Positions 37,219 to 53,657 of a stretch of 64,000 nt of DNA are shown in pieces (the first letter of the stretch is position 1; every line of letters begins with the position of its first letter). Below the pieces are notes generated by a model, which worked only from the letters and a program-made list of their open reading frames with translations, was not told where the DNA came from and did not search any database. Made by a program: the position numbers and the translations under genes. The stretch lies in assembly GCA_009741485.1 (NCBI GenBank), contig CM019217.1, positions 44,612,873-44,676,872 on the forward strand, written 5' to 3'. This stretch comes from Malurus cyaneus samueli. Taxonomy: Eukaryota > Chordata > Aves > Passeriformes > Maluridae.

Positions 37219-38839
37219 AGAGTGTCAAACTCTCAACACAAAGAGCTGCCCTTTCAATGAATTCACATCCTACAAATTTGGATCCATATTTAAATGCATA
37301 ATAGAAATTCAAGCTGAACAGCTAAGTGAATACAGCCATACTGTGAAGAGATAAGCTATGAATGAATAGCTTAATTGGACACTTGCAAAATTAACTTGTC
37401 AAAAGTAATTACTCTACACATGATCCAACTGGAAATGTTTTATATCAACCACAATTTGAAAGAGTATTTATGCTATTCCTTGGCCTTTAAAAGATACATT
37501 CACAATATGCTGATTATGTACTAAGCTACGATCATGCATTTGCAAACCTTTAAAGCATTCTGGCAAAAAGAGACAACTAATTCATTTTTGCTCAGTTCCT
37601 AAGAGGTTAGCAGATACACTGACTATATTTTTTATGAAAATTCTCATTCTTTCTTCTCCTTACATTACAGTAAAATCATCCTGTCTAAAGGTATATGTTT
37701 GTTTTCCGTGTGTAACAATGAATTTAAACAGCTGGAGTTATGAAAGAGCAAGTAAACATAATCACAAATAAGACACAAGCAAGCATCCACATTTAAAATA
37801 TTATAAGAAAAAAAAAAAAAACAGCAAAACCAGACATGCTTTGAAAAAGAAGACTCCAAGAGGAAGCAAAAATCTCTCCCTCTCAGGAACTACAAGAAAC
37901 AGCAAGCTTTGCATAACTTATATAGAAGTAATAAAATGCTTCCTGAACTAGACAGTTCCTATCTAGCACCATGAGATAAGAGATCATAACTGGAAAAATA
38001 GAATGTGTTGATACACAGATATATTACTTTCATCCACACACAACGCAGCTGCATATCTATTCAAAACAACATGTCATTGAATTTCCATCTCAGTAACACA
38101 GGAAGCAGTAATCCAAAGTGTGCCATTGAGGCCAGGTACATCAGGTAACCTTTGGATACACAGATGCCGCTGCAGGCCTGGCCGGGCAGAAAGATTCTCT
38201 AGTACATGCAGTAAAAACACAAAAATTGTTTAGTGATTTAGCAGTGACCCTTCTCCTTACAGAGATACCACTCTGATGGAAAAGGCTTCCTATACCATCA
38301 CTTATGCATTGCCTTAATCTACACAGCAGCAGAAAAACACAGGAGAGACCAAAAGCATTGTTTGAACAAAAGCCAGGGATGTATTCTTACGCCATTACCA
38401 CTACTTAATATCACTATCATGAGCATCAGAAGAAAGAAAATATTTCTAGAGAAAAAGCTGTATTACCATACAATAAAAGCTAACATCTAGAGAGGTAAGA
38501 GAAGGGCAGAAGGGCATATGGTAAAGCTGGAAAAGTTGGTCTTTAAAGACCTTTATGCAAAGTTGCTATTGCAATTATCTAACACATGCTAACTCCTTTG
38601 GGTTTGCTTTAGCAATGGTTTGGGGAGTCAAACACAAACCCTCACTTAAATGCCCCAGAGTTGCTGGGGCTACCTGCAACTGGTATCCTGGATAAATGCT
38701 ATTTTAAGGAAGGCAAGGAAGAAATATAAATTTCAAAGATTATCCAATGTATTGAAACTTAATGAGCCATTGCCCCAATATGTGCCAAGCACACAACACC
38801 TCTTATGTTCTGGCTACAGACTGCAATTTACTAATCAGC

Positions 38840-39075
38840 TACTGAAGCTGAAGCACCTCAGTCCCAAAGCAGTTACTGACTGATTGGTTAATAAAGGTTT
38901 CTGCAAAGAAAACTTCTCTTCCATAATGTAAGAATTTCATCTAATCTCAGATTATGTAATCACTTACTGAAGCATTTTCAGTCCCAAAGTAGTACTGATT
39001 GACCAGTTAATGAAAATTTCTATAGAGATTAGATTCTTCCATGGTGGAAGTGATATTATCTCATCTAACCTGATG
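38840..39075 (+). repeat. diverged tandem duplication, about 125-bp unit
   Basis: Two adjacent copies share blocks in the same order: TACTGAAGC, TCAGTCCCAAAG, TACTGA, CAGTTAAT or GGTTAATA, TTTCT, TCTTCCAT, and CATCTAA. Copy 1 starts at about 38840 and copy 2 at about 38965. Divergence is substantial, so this is an old local duplication. No coding frame is shared. Confidence 0.75.
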
Positions 39076-39078
39076 CAC

Positions 39079-39175
39079 TAAAAAAAAAAAAAAAAAAAAA
39101 AAAACAAAACCAACTGCAAAAAAAACAAACCAAAAAACAACAGGAAAACTTCACACAAAACCAAAAGACCCCAAA
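39079..39175 (+). repeat. poly(A) and A/C-rich low-complexity tract
   Basis: About 24 A followed by AAACAAAACC-type blocks. It has the same composition and strand as the tract at 26703-26872. Confidence 0.85.
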
Positions 39176-39426
39176 GCCTAACTTCTCCTCACCAAAAACC
39201 TCTGAACAACAAAACCAAAGACCAGCACTTAATTATTTTCCTTCCTTCAAAAATAGTATTAAAATAGGCATTCTACTGCCAATATATTTTTTACTCTAGT
39301 ATGTGACTTTAAAATGTCTGTTATCCACAAGACTGCACATTCATATTCTTTTTCAAAGAATAAGTTAGAAAACAAACTGTGATATAATACGTACAAAATA
39401 CCAATCCAAGAGTCTTCAATGGGCCA

Positions 39427-39494
39427 AGTTATCCCATGAGCAAGGGATAACTCAGGTGAAGTTCAACAAAAGGGTAACTCCCAGGTGAAGTTCA
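39427..39494. repeat. short inverted repeat plus direct repeat
   Basis: AGTTATCCC (39427-39435) and GGGATAACT (39444-39452) form a perfect 9-bp inverted repeat with an 8-nt loop. The right arm also starts a direct repeat: TAACTCAGGTGAAGTTCA is echoed as TAACTCCCAGGTGAAGTTCA ending at 39494. No known function. Confidence 0.75.
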
Positions 39495-39877
39495 TAATGA
39501 AATGAAAGGCCTGTGGTTAGTTAGCAGCCACATCAGCTGTGGTTACTGGTGAGTAGCAGTTCACACCAATCAGCATGAACTGATGGCCCTACAGAATGCC
39601 CAAGGACAGAAAAAAATGACACAAGAGGAAACACTTAATTGAAATTTGTTTGCAATCCTTTCCATTGGGACACTACATACACAAGCAACAAAACAGGAAA
39701 TATGTTTGAAGTGCTTCTGTGCGTGTTCTGGCCTGTTTTGTACTCAAAGGCTCTCATTCCTCCAGGTTATCACACTGTCTCGACTTACAAGCTCTCAGTC
39801 AATGCCTGTGACTAACACACTGTCTTTACCAGTGGGGAATCATAATCTGGATGTAACAACAAGTCTGAGTCCACAGG

Positions 39878-39927
39878 AAAAATAAAACAAACCAAAAAAC
39901 AACAAACACCCCCAAAACAACCAAAAA
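39878..39927 (+). repeat. A/C-rich low-complexity tract
   Basis: AAACAAACC, AACAACAAACACCCCC and AAAACAACC blocks. It resembles the tracts at 26703 and 39079. Confidence 0.85.
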
Positions 39928-42900
39928 CAGTATCAAATTGAGAAATGGATATCTGATTTCAAGGGCACTGCCATTCTCTTTTCATTCTCAGGATAAAGCA
40001 ATGTTTACCTTTTTTATTTCACTATAAGAAAAGTTACCAAGCACATAGGTATAACATAAATACAGTACAGAGGGGAAGAAAAGCCAAACATGCATCATAA
40101 ATATTCTTGTCACTTATTATTAAAAAGCAGAATATAAACCTGATTTTGTTTCGAATGCCACAGGCACTGTGGGAAGATGAAGACAGCAGAAGAACTACGT
40201 AAGTAAAACAAGAAAAATTTATGTTCCAGAGTAAAAACTTTATCTCCAGCAGGCCAAAGCTTTCAACATCAAGCCCATCTAGGGTATAGGTGTATACACC
40301 TGAAGGCAAGGAATATATGAAAAGTTTTGAAAATAACTAACTTCTTTATCAATCCTAAACAAGTAAAACAGAAGTCTGTGTTGCTACAAGGCAAAATTTA
40401 GGGCTGTCTCACTTCAGGATCTGCAACTTTATTCAAAGCTTTTGAAGAGTTATCTGCAGTATTTTCCTTCATTTACATTTTTGCTCTGCTTTTAGAAGAG
40501 TAATAAATCACGAAGTTCCATCTGGACAGCAGTTTTAGTTTGCATCCTTATTGCTTCAGACAATTAAAAACAATCCTTAGCTTCAAGAACAATAAAGGAA
40601 GCCCTTAGAAGCACCGTGCTAAATCTCTGGAATAAAAATTCTAAAAACTTCTTCAAATTGACTTCAACCTATTAGTAATCTCACATTTTAAAGAAATCTC
40701 TCTCTTATAAGCAGCACCTTGACAGGATTTAACATTTCAGACTATCTTTAGATTGGTTTTGATTTAAAAATTAATTTTAGATTAAACTGATGACATTGTT
40801 ATAACCAGCTTACTCCTAACATTATGTTGCTTGACAACTCTTTCAAACTATTCCTTCACTTTATTCACGACACAGAAGTCAATAATAATTGAAGGCTTTG
40901 TTGATTCTTCATACCTTTTCTTAGTCAGGGAAAACACTTCGATGCGTATTCCCAATTTGACTGTTCAGCTAAAATTTTTCTTCTTTAACAAATTTAGCAT
41001 AGATCTTTGTGTCTATTTTTTCCTAGGTTGGGCTGTCAGCTGGAATCTTATAAATGAGTATATGAATATTCTTGTTTGAATATCAGTTATGTGAGAAACT
41101 ACATCCTGCTGAAATGTTAGATCCATGACTTTTATATACATAAAGTCATAGAGAGCCTGCAACAACAGTTATGGCTTTTAACTTAGGAAGTAACTGGCCT
41201 GAGACACAACACAGGTCTTTGAAAATTTCAACTGAAAATTATAAGCGCAACAGAAGAAGAAACAAAAATGCAAAGCAAAAGTAATGAAATGCAGGAATAA
41301 ATTAGTCTCAGTTCTACATGCTTTTTCCTCTATTCTTCCTTGTTCTAAAGGACTAAAGTGAAAAAAATAAAGGCTAGGAAAATATTTTAAAGGATTTCTT
41401 GCAGATACCAATATAATTAGAGAAAACATAACATTTCAGCTGATCTAAAATTTACAAATATCAATTACTTCCTTCTGCATAATCATCACAGACAGTCCAC
41501 ATGTAAGATTCATACAATAAGTTTATTCAACTTTAATACAGGTTCTTTAGCCTAGTCTCTGCTGTTTCCAAATGCAATTTCCATTGCTTGAAAGATATAC
41601 TGTGAATGAAAAGCCCTCTAACATATTCCTTATAGACTGAACTATATCTAAATATAAACCTGACACAGCTCCTGAATTACAACCCAAACATTTAAAAACA
41701 CTGTGTATTATAGCAGGCCCAAATCAAATGGAGTGATCACCCTGGAGGTAAATCATACTGATTTCCAGCTAAAAGAAATGAATCCCTAGACAACTAGGAA
41801 TCATACCAAAGGTAGCATAGGCTCATAATGTGGATTCTCCAACAACTTAATCAAGATGCAATACCAGAAAAGCAGCGATATGCTAGGAAATGCTCTTAGG
41901 CCTGTAACAGTAGAATTTCACACTGAAAAAATAAGAGTTTAATTTATTAAACAGTAAGATTAGGGTAGTACTTACTTTCAGACAAGGTTAGTGGCACTGG
42001 ACTTCCTCAAACACTACCTGTGCCAAAAGGGTTTGCATGTATTTCAGCTACAAGAAGCCCAGCCCAGGGTCCCAAGACAAAGGAGGGCAGCGTCCTCCAC
42101 ATTGTCAGCACCTGACTCAAATCACAGCTGTAGCCAATGCTCAGTGCAGCATTGTCAGACACCACACACCTGGTGAAAAGCAGTACAGAAAGGTGCTAAT
42201 ACACAGCTCCTCATGGCTGAACCAAGGGTACTGCTTCTCTTCAACAACACACACTCTGAGGAATAATGAATTCACCTTCTGCAGTGGAATCGGGACCTAT
42301 ATAACTTATATGTTTTCATTACTGTTTACAGAAATTGCTTTTGCACACTTATTTTTTGTGGTGTTTTGGGGTTTTTTTCTAGCCAAGTCTAGCCCTTATT
42401 TTCAACTCATGAGTTATAACAATTTTGGTAAATTAAATAAAATGACACTATGTCCCAATTAGGAAATTTATGACATTTTGTCATCATTTTGTATATTAAT
42501 ACACTTTTATACAAGACCCCTCAAATCATGAGGCTGTTCATATTACCTACTCTGTCACTGCATGCACACAGGGTCAGCAGATCATACAAGGCAGCTCTAA
42601 TAGCTCCCTAAATACTCTTTCCTGTGGTCAGTAGAAATATAATTTTCCAGTCCTCAAGATCAAGTACACTTTTTTGTATTCACCATGTCCCATTACTAGT
42701 AGACAGACCAGTTGAATCCATATTCCAGAATGTCACTATTAGTTCAAAGTTGCAGGAAAAGAAGAAAATTTCTCTCTTTATACCTGTAGAGAGAGAAAAA
42801 AATAGGCTTTAAAGGTATGCAGGTGATCCTAGGGACCTAAAAGTCTGAAAACATCCCTTACCATGCTTTGCTTGCAAACTTAACAATTTGCTTCATTAGT

Positions 42901-44756
42901 CTTCCCTGTAGGCCAATGCCTGATTTTTTGATAGACTATGGATTTACTCTTCCAAAAGTCACAAACTACTTCGAAATCACACAGAGGTTCCTGTGTGTTC
43001 CTTATTTCACATGCTGAAATAAGACAGTACAGGCTGCCTGTGAAGTATCTAACACTCCAGTCTGAATATCCCATTCCCTACGATGCCAAAAGGAGATCTC
43101 ACAGTCCACAAAAGGACTAAGTATGCCTGCTAAGTATGACTTGCAAGAAAACAGAATTTAGAGCTCAGACCCTAGAAACTGAAATTCAGAGGGATCTTCT
43201 GTCAAGTAAGTGGGAAAGAGGGTTTGTTTATGGCTTAAATGATACACTGTTGGGTTTTTGTTCTCTACAAAATTCCAGTTTCCTCTCAGACATTGGTTAA
43301 ATTCCTACAGTAACAAGAGACTCAGAGCAAACTGTCCCCTGGGTCTACCCTCTCTAAAATATGAGCCCACATAGTACTCAACTATCATAGCACAAATCTT
43401 TATGCAGTGCTATTTTCCTATTCTAAGCCACAGCATGATCTATAAACATGCTGCCAAGTAGAAGCTGCTGCCCAGGGTATATAAGGAATAAAAATGTAGC
43501 CTTTCCTACCTCAAAGTAGGCTGCTGGGAAAGGCAGTTATTCCCTTTGATTGACCAGCTTCTTGTATATGGGTGCGTGAGCTTTCATTTATCACCTGCTT
43601 AGTTACTGGCAAAAGGCTGCAAAGGAAAAGGTTCTAATGGAATGTTTTTTTCTGAGAGAGGAATTAAAATAACATTGAGACAATTTTAATCACAAACAAT
43701 GGCATTTCCCAGTCTTCTTCTCTGTGTAACAGAACATCTCATACAGCTCAAAGTTCCAGAGGAATTGTTTGGGATGGATTTCAACCCTTTTGTGTTGTCT
43801 ACTCCCTTCTACATAATATGCACAAAGGGCAGAAGTCTGCAATGAAGGCAGAGTAAGGCTTTAAGTAACATGATTTTAATATTAATTAGGTTTTAACTTC
43901 TTAGTGACTATTTATGAAAACTATTACATCAGGATAACAGGCTTAAAAGAAAGTCAAATAATCTGAAACTTACAATTTTTACAGCAGTAGAAACACTTCA
44001 GAGCTATATTCAGAACCAGTCCTCATAGCTGGGTTGAAATGACCTGCCAATCCCTACATTGTATCAAATAATAACTAAATCCAAAGATCATAAAGGACAA
44101 TTGTAAAGAGAATAAATTCATCGCAGAAATAAAAACCGTATACTAAAGCTTTAGTCTGAAATGCATTTTTCATCACAATACATTGCATAGGCCCCTGCAA
44201 AGTCCAAATGACAATGGGGTTTTCCTCAATTCAGGACTATCAAAAGTACTTAAATATTTCATTGGTTTGAAGACTACTACACAAGCTTTATATTAGTTTA
44301 CTTCATATGTGAAGAAGTTTCCAACAGGAAAGAAGGAAAAGGATCACTCTAATGTTTTCCATCTCCAAAACAGGCACAGGATGACCTGTGGTCAGTTCTT
44401 CTCTATTGGAAAGGAATTTTTTCTTGGGTGACTCTGTTGTACAAGGGAAGACTATTTCCCAATAAAAGGAACACGGCAAGCTAATTAAAACAATATTGTA
44501 CAAGTAACTATAGATCAGTGACTGCTGAAGGGATCTCTCAACTGGTTCCTCTAATAAAGCACTTCCAGTTAAATTATTACACTTATTTAAAGTGTAAACA
44601 TATCAGAAAATCAGTGCTACAAAACTGATTATAAGACATTTTCTTACTTGTAAATTATCTTTGCATGATTCAAAACCAGTCAGCTCTCCTATTTGAGCTT
44701 GGGAAGACAAAAGGTCATAAAGGTTGCAAGATACTTTCAAGTGCTTGTGTGCACCA

Positions 44757-44770
44757 CTGTCCCCTGCTGG
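44757..44770 (-). promoter_or_regulatory. possible CTCF-like site
   Basis: Read on the minus strand the word is CCAGCAGGGGACAG. It differs from the consensus CCASYAGRKGGCRS at one position (A for G in the GGC core). It lies about 600 bp upstream of the GATB start. A single word match is weak evidence. Confidence 0.3.
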
Positions 44771-45287
44771 AAGAAATCAGTCTCACTGATGTGTTAGTGA
44801 CTGACCAGCTTCTGCTAACACTTGCTGACACAGTGCAGAGATGACACAAGCAACAGCTCATGTTCATTCCCATTTGAGCTCCACTGGCCTGTGGCTTGGG
44901 ATGGAAGGACGTTAACTATACTGCCTGTGCAATGTAGCTGTGTAAATACTAAAGATGTTTGGATATGCCCTGGACAGGACTCTTTATTGCCACATAGTAT
45001 CCCCAGGCCTGACACTGAACCTTGCTGCTCTCCATATGAGAAGTTAAGCTCCAAGATCTCAACTGCGTGGTACAGCATCATTTGATGCCCAAAGCTTGCA
45101 AACGGCCTCTAGAACAGCAGCTGGTTTTGTATCAGCGTGAGCCCAGAAGAAAACCACATACTAGCCACTTTGAGGACCTGAGCCACCCAAGGCGTTTTAA
45201 AAAGCCAAGAAGCAATCCCTGTCCTTCGCTCCAGGATTCCCGGGATAAGCAGAGGACGGGAGGGCCCAGTTCAGGCGAGCGGCCTGA

Positions 45288-45300
45288 CGGGAGTTGTAGT
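45288..45300 (-). promoter_or_regulatory. ZNF143/SBS-type promoter motif
   Basis: On the minus strand the word ACTACAACTCCCG fits ACTAYRNNNCCCR, the motif of ZNF143/Staf-type promoters. It lies about 90 bp upstream of the proposed start codon, inside the CpG island, where such sites commonly occur. Confidence 0.6.
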
Positions 45301-45337
45301 CCGCCCGCACCTCCCGCGCTCCGCGCAGCCATCCCGG

Positions 45338-45360
45338 ACTGCATTTCCCAGGGGGCGCTG
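45338..45360 (+). promoter_or_regulatory. diverged ZNF143-like word abutting a CTCF-like core
   Basis: ACTGCATTTCCCA (45338-45350) differs from ACTAYRNNNCCCR only at the fourth base. It overlaps CCCAGGGGGCGCTG (45347-45360), which matches the 3' core of the CTCF consensus well, while the upstream CCA of the full motif is replaced by TTC. The composite sits 30-50 bp before the proposed ATG. Confidence 0.45.
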
Positions 45361-45387
45361 CGGGAGCCTAGCAGCCGCTAGCGGGCA

Positions 45388-45698
45388 ATGGCGGAGTGGC
45401 GGCCATGGCGGCGCGGGGGTGCGGCGGGCTCTGGCGCCGGGCCGCGGCAGCGCGGCGTGGGGCCGGGATCTGAGCCCGATCCTCCCCCGCGGCCCAGAGG
45501 GCTGTCGCCTGTAACACGAGAGGCGGGGCGGTGCCGCGGGGAAGAGCGGGTACGTGCCGGACGGGCGCGGGGAGAGGCCGCGGAGCTGTTTTGCCCTGGG
45601 GCACCCCGCCCTCGGGCGGAGCCCCGCGGCCCCGTCTGGGGCCGAGCTCGGGCACGGAGTGGCGGTGGCAGCAGCGGGGCTCGTGTGAATTCCGGCGT
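45388..45698 (+). CDS. GATB: GATB exon 1, first coding exon (model)
   Basis: This should encode the N-terminus and mitochondrial targeting region of glutamyl-tRNA(Gln) amidotransferase subunit B. The ATG at 45388 has G at -3 and +4. Its frame is open to a TGA at 45700, and the donor GTGAGC at 45699 leaves phase 2, exactly what exon 2 needs. The predicted 104-residue segment (MAEWRPWRRGG...) is rich in Arg, Ala, Gly and Pro, compatible with a targeting peptide, but longer than the roughly 60 residues I expect before the conserved core. A second ATG at 45405 (MAARGCGGLWRR) looks more like a targeting peptide but hits TGA at 45471. The stronger-looking donor GTACGT at 45550 gives the wrong phase from either ATG. 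The exact exon is therefore uncertain. Confidence 0.5.
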
Positions 45699-50223
<4,525 letters not shown>

Positions 50224-51600
50224 TCATAGAATTACAGAATCATGGGATGGTTTGAGTGCAAGATACCTTAAAGATCATCTGGTTCCAGCCCCCTGCCATG
50301 GGCAGGGACTCCTTCTACTAGATGAAGTTGTACAAAGCTCCATCCAGCCTGGCTTTGAACACTTCCAGGGATGGGGCAGCTGCAGCTTTTCTGGGCAGTC
50401 TGTGCCAGCGCCTCAATACCCTCACAGTAAAGAATTTCTTTGTAACATCTGATCTAAACCTGCCCTGATTTCAGTGTCAGTTTAAAACCATATCCTCTCA
50501 TTACAGACCTTTGTAAATGTCCCCCTGGCTTTCTTGTTAGCCCTCTGTAGGTACTGCTAAGTGCTGTAAGAGCTCTCTGGAGTTTTCTCTTCTCAATGCT
50601 GAACTATGCCATCTCTGTCAGCCTGTTTTCATAGGAGAGGTGTTCCAGCCCTCCATCTTCATGGCTCTCCTCAGCCCCTCCTGCTTATAGTCTGAGTCTA
50701 TGTCCTGCTTATATGGGGGATCCTGGAGCTGGATGCAGCACTCCAGATGGGAACTCACCAGAGTGGAGCAGAGGAACAGAAGCACCTTCTTTGAACTGCT
50801 GCCCACACTGTTTGGATGTGGCCCAGAATACGGTTGGTTTTCCAGATTATAAATAAACTTCGCTGGCTCATGCAGAGCATCTCCTCTACCAACACACCCA
50901 AGGCCTTCTCTTTAAGGCTGCACTCAAACCATTCTCTGCCCAGCCTGTACTGGTGCTTGGGATTGCCCTGATCCACGTGCAGGAGTTTGCGCAGGACCTT
51001 GTTGAAGTTCGTGCAGTTTGCACAGGCCCATCTCTCAAGCCTGTCCAGATCCCTCTGGATGGCATCCCTGCCATCCAGCATGTTGACCACACCACCCAGC
51101 TTGTTATCATCAGTAAACTTGCTGAGAATGCACCTGGTTCCACTGTCCCTGTCACTGACAAAGATGTTAAACAGCTCCAGTCCCAATAGTGACCCCTGAA
51201 CACCACTCATCACTGGTCTCCATTTGGGTATTGAGCTGTTGATCACAGCTCTTTTAGTGCCACCATCCAGCCAATTCCTTGTCCTTTGAGTTACCCGTCT
51301 GCCAAATCCATGTCTCCAGTTTACAGACAATGATGTCAAGAAGGGCAGTGTCAAATGCTTTGCACAAATCTGAGTAGACATGTCAGTTGCTCTTATAAGA
51401 GCATAAGCCTGTCATACAAGGCCACCAAATTTATCAGGCACCATTTGTCCTTACTGAAGTTACATTGGCCATCAATAATCACTTAATTATTTTCCATGTG
51501 CCTTAGCATATTTTTCATGATTTTGCCAGGTAGTAAAGTAAGACTAGCCAGCTGAGACTTACTCATGTATCAAATCTCTGACTAAAAAAGGAGGTTTGGA
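50224..51600 (-). mobile_element. CR1 LINE, truncated, antisense in GATB intron 2
   Basis: The largest transposable element in the window. On the minus strand the DNA runs from within the reverse transcriptase to the CR1 3' UTR and ends in a degenerate ATTCTGTAATTCTATGA-type tail at about 50224. A 208-codon frame at 50755-51381 covers part of the RT: recognisable pieces are WLDGGTKRAVINSSIPKWRP, LFNIFVSDRDSG, SKFTDDNKLGG (from the FADDTKLGG catalytic motif), RDAIQRDLDRLERWA and KALGVLVEE. FTDD in place of FADD, frameshifts and an internal deletion downstream show that it is dead. The 5' end and endonuclease domain are missing. It is antisense to the host gene, the usual bias for retained intronic LINEs. 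Confidence 0.94.
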
Positions 51601-53657
51601 ATTAGCAGGACTGGATAGCACATCCCAGGCTACTCAGCACACTTTGTGCACATTGGTGATGAAGCCCCTCACCACTAGATATGATAGCCTCCTACTCAAA
51701 TTACCACAATGCTCTCCTTTGCCTGGGACTACAAACATTACATTTCGTGTAATGAAATTTTCAAAAGCCTGGCATTTTTACCTTGTGAATGGACTTGACA
51801 ATGATCTTGGCTTGGTATCTTTAGAAGAACTGTTATAAAGGAAGTACTATTCTATACATGGTAGCAAATAGTGCGTTAGACCTGCAGACTGGACTAAAAT
51901 TCTTCTGTGGATGCATAAAGATGGTTACCCTCCAATCTGATCTAGCCTCTGAAAATTCTGAGAAGCTTTATAAAGGTTTTTAAAGGTGAAACTGGGCTCA
52001 CAGAAAAAGAATCCATGATTACCTATTTTCATGATGGAGGTGACTGACTAAAAGTTAATTATAGGTCAGCCACAGAAATAAGATAGTAGATCTAGCAGCT
52101 AAAGGCTGAAACCTTTTTGTTGGTGCTTAATCTTTTTTGCACATTTTACATTTGTCTCCTGCATGGCTGAAGTGAAACCATGATCCTATTGTAGGCAATC
52201 CTTTGTAGGCAAGTATATAAAGAAATAATCTAGGATTTACATAACCAAGGTTTAAATTAATAAGATTTGAATGAATATTAGCCCTACGGTCTTAAATATT
52301 TTAAATTTTTTTGCATCTTCTCATGCAATTGAATTTCATTCTCCTTTTAGTGTGAACAGCATCCGTTTTATCTTTTTCTTTACAACAGAGTTTTCAGAAA
52401 CACTTGGTAATGATCAAGGTCTTTTTCCAGTGAGGAAAAGATAAATACCTTCTGACCTCTGAAGAAACTAGAGTGTCATATGAGATGCATGGTTTTATCT
52501 GAACATATAATTTTTTCCTTTTCTCTCTGTTAACAGTGTAGAGAGACATATTTTAGTCCTGCTTTGTCTCCTCTCAATTGTATAATGACAGTTGGGCAAC
52601 CAGATCACTCCCTTTCATGGAAGAGCAGTGCTAGAGCAGCTGTTAGCCCTTATTCATCCGGCACTGCACCTCTGGCAACCCCAGCTCCAAGCTCAGGCTT
52701 GTCTCAAGCTGACTGATGCCAGTGCAGCCTGTACAGTTGCTGAGAGCACGTGTCAGGCTGTTGCTTTCATCCCCTGCAGTGCCCTGCTCCTGAGGTGGCT
52801 ACCCAGGCATGTGATGGGGCTAATACCCAGTTTGGAATTATGGAGGGTGTTTTCATCTGTTCTTGGCAGTGGCAGGTAGCCAGTGTTTTTCCAGATGTTT
52901 TGGGTGATGGATTATCAGATTTAAATAACTTCTTCAATTCATCATAATATACAGGATTTATCTGATGCATTTGCTTTCAAAGGATCTGAGAAATTTGTAT
53001 GAGATTTTGGTGGATGTGTCTGTCAGCTATTCATACTGAAACTGAAACAGCATTTGAGACCAGAATTTATACTTTACAGCTTGAAACTAGTTTTTTTTTA
53101 TATCCTGTGCCTGTTAAATCTGGTGATTGCAACAGCTGTTTTACCAACTTGTGATTTCAGTTTTGTTTTGACATTTCTGCTGGCATGCATGTGAATTTAC
53201 TCCCTTCTTGTACTACTTTGTTTTGAAAAAAAGCTTGCTTCTTAGCTTGACTTTTGATAACTACAGTTTTAATTGCATGCACTTTTCATGGGAAATTGAA
53301 CAACCTTCTGATCATTGTATGGATGTTTTTTTAGCTTCCATTACATAAATTTTCTTATTTTCTTTGAAACCGTATGATGGCTAGGTTTTTGGATCCATGA
53401 GCTCTCCTCTAAAAATAAGTTAGTGGCAATGCCTGGCTAAAAAAAGTGAGTACACGCTTGTTTTAAACTTGTGCCTAGCTTCACTTAAATTCCTCATTAC
53501 TTATTTCAATAAAACTGTACTTAGCAGGAAAAAAAATACTTTTTTTTTTAGAAGTTGATGGTGCCTTCCTGTTGCAGTCCTTTCCTTCCTGCTAATATTT
53601 GGCTTTGCAACATGCATTGTATAGTCAGTGCTTAGGTGTCTTTTCTTGCTCACAAAA

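Larger units (their letters stand above)
31582..38839. other. intergenic, no gene recognised
   Basis: AT-rich DNA. It contains an AT-rich palindromic duplication at 33285-33328, a T22 run at 35554-35575, a G10 run at 37209-37218 and an A run near 37808-37820. A block at about 32928-32968 resembles a minus-strand CR1 tail but is too short to be sure. Around 34.2-34.4 kb there is repeat-free sequence with an ATGCAAAT-like octamer and TAAT cores, a candidate enhancer only by appearance. No exon was recognised. Confidence 0.65.
39495..45170. other. intergenic, upstream of GATB
   Basis: AT-rich, CpG-poor DNA with a further A/C-rich tract at 39878-39927. No exon, RNA gene or clear transposable element was recognised. 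GC content and CpG density rise abruptly at about 45.17 kb. A CTCF-like word on the minus strand at 44757-44770 is noted separately. Confidence 0.65.

Noticed and set aside
50886..51206. Plus- and minus-strand frames in the CR1, other than the RT frame
   Set aside because: They are alternative-frame shadows of the CR1 reverse-transcriptase sequence.
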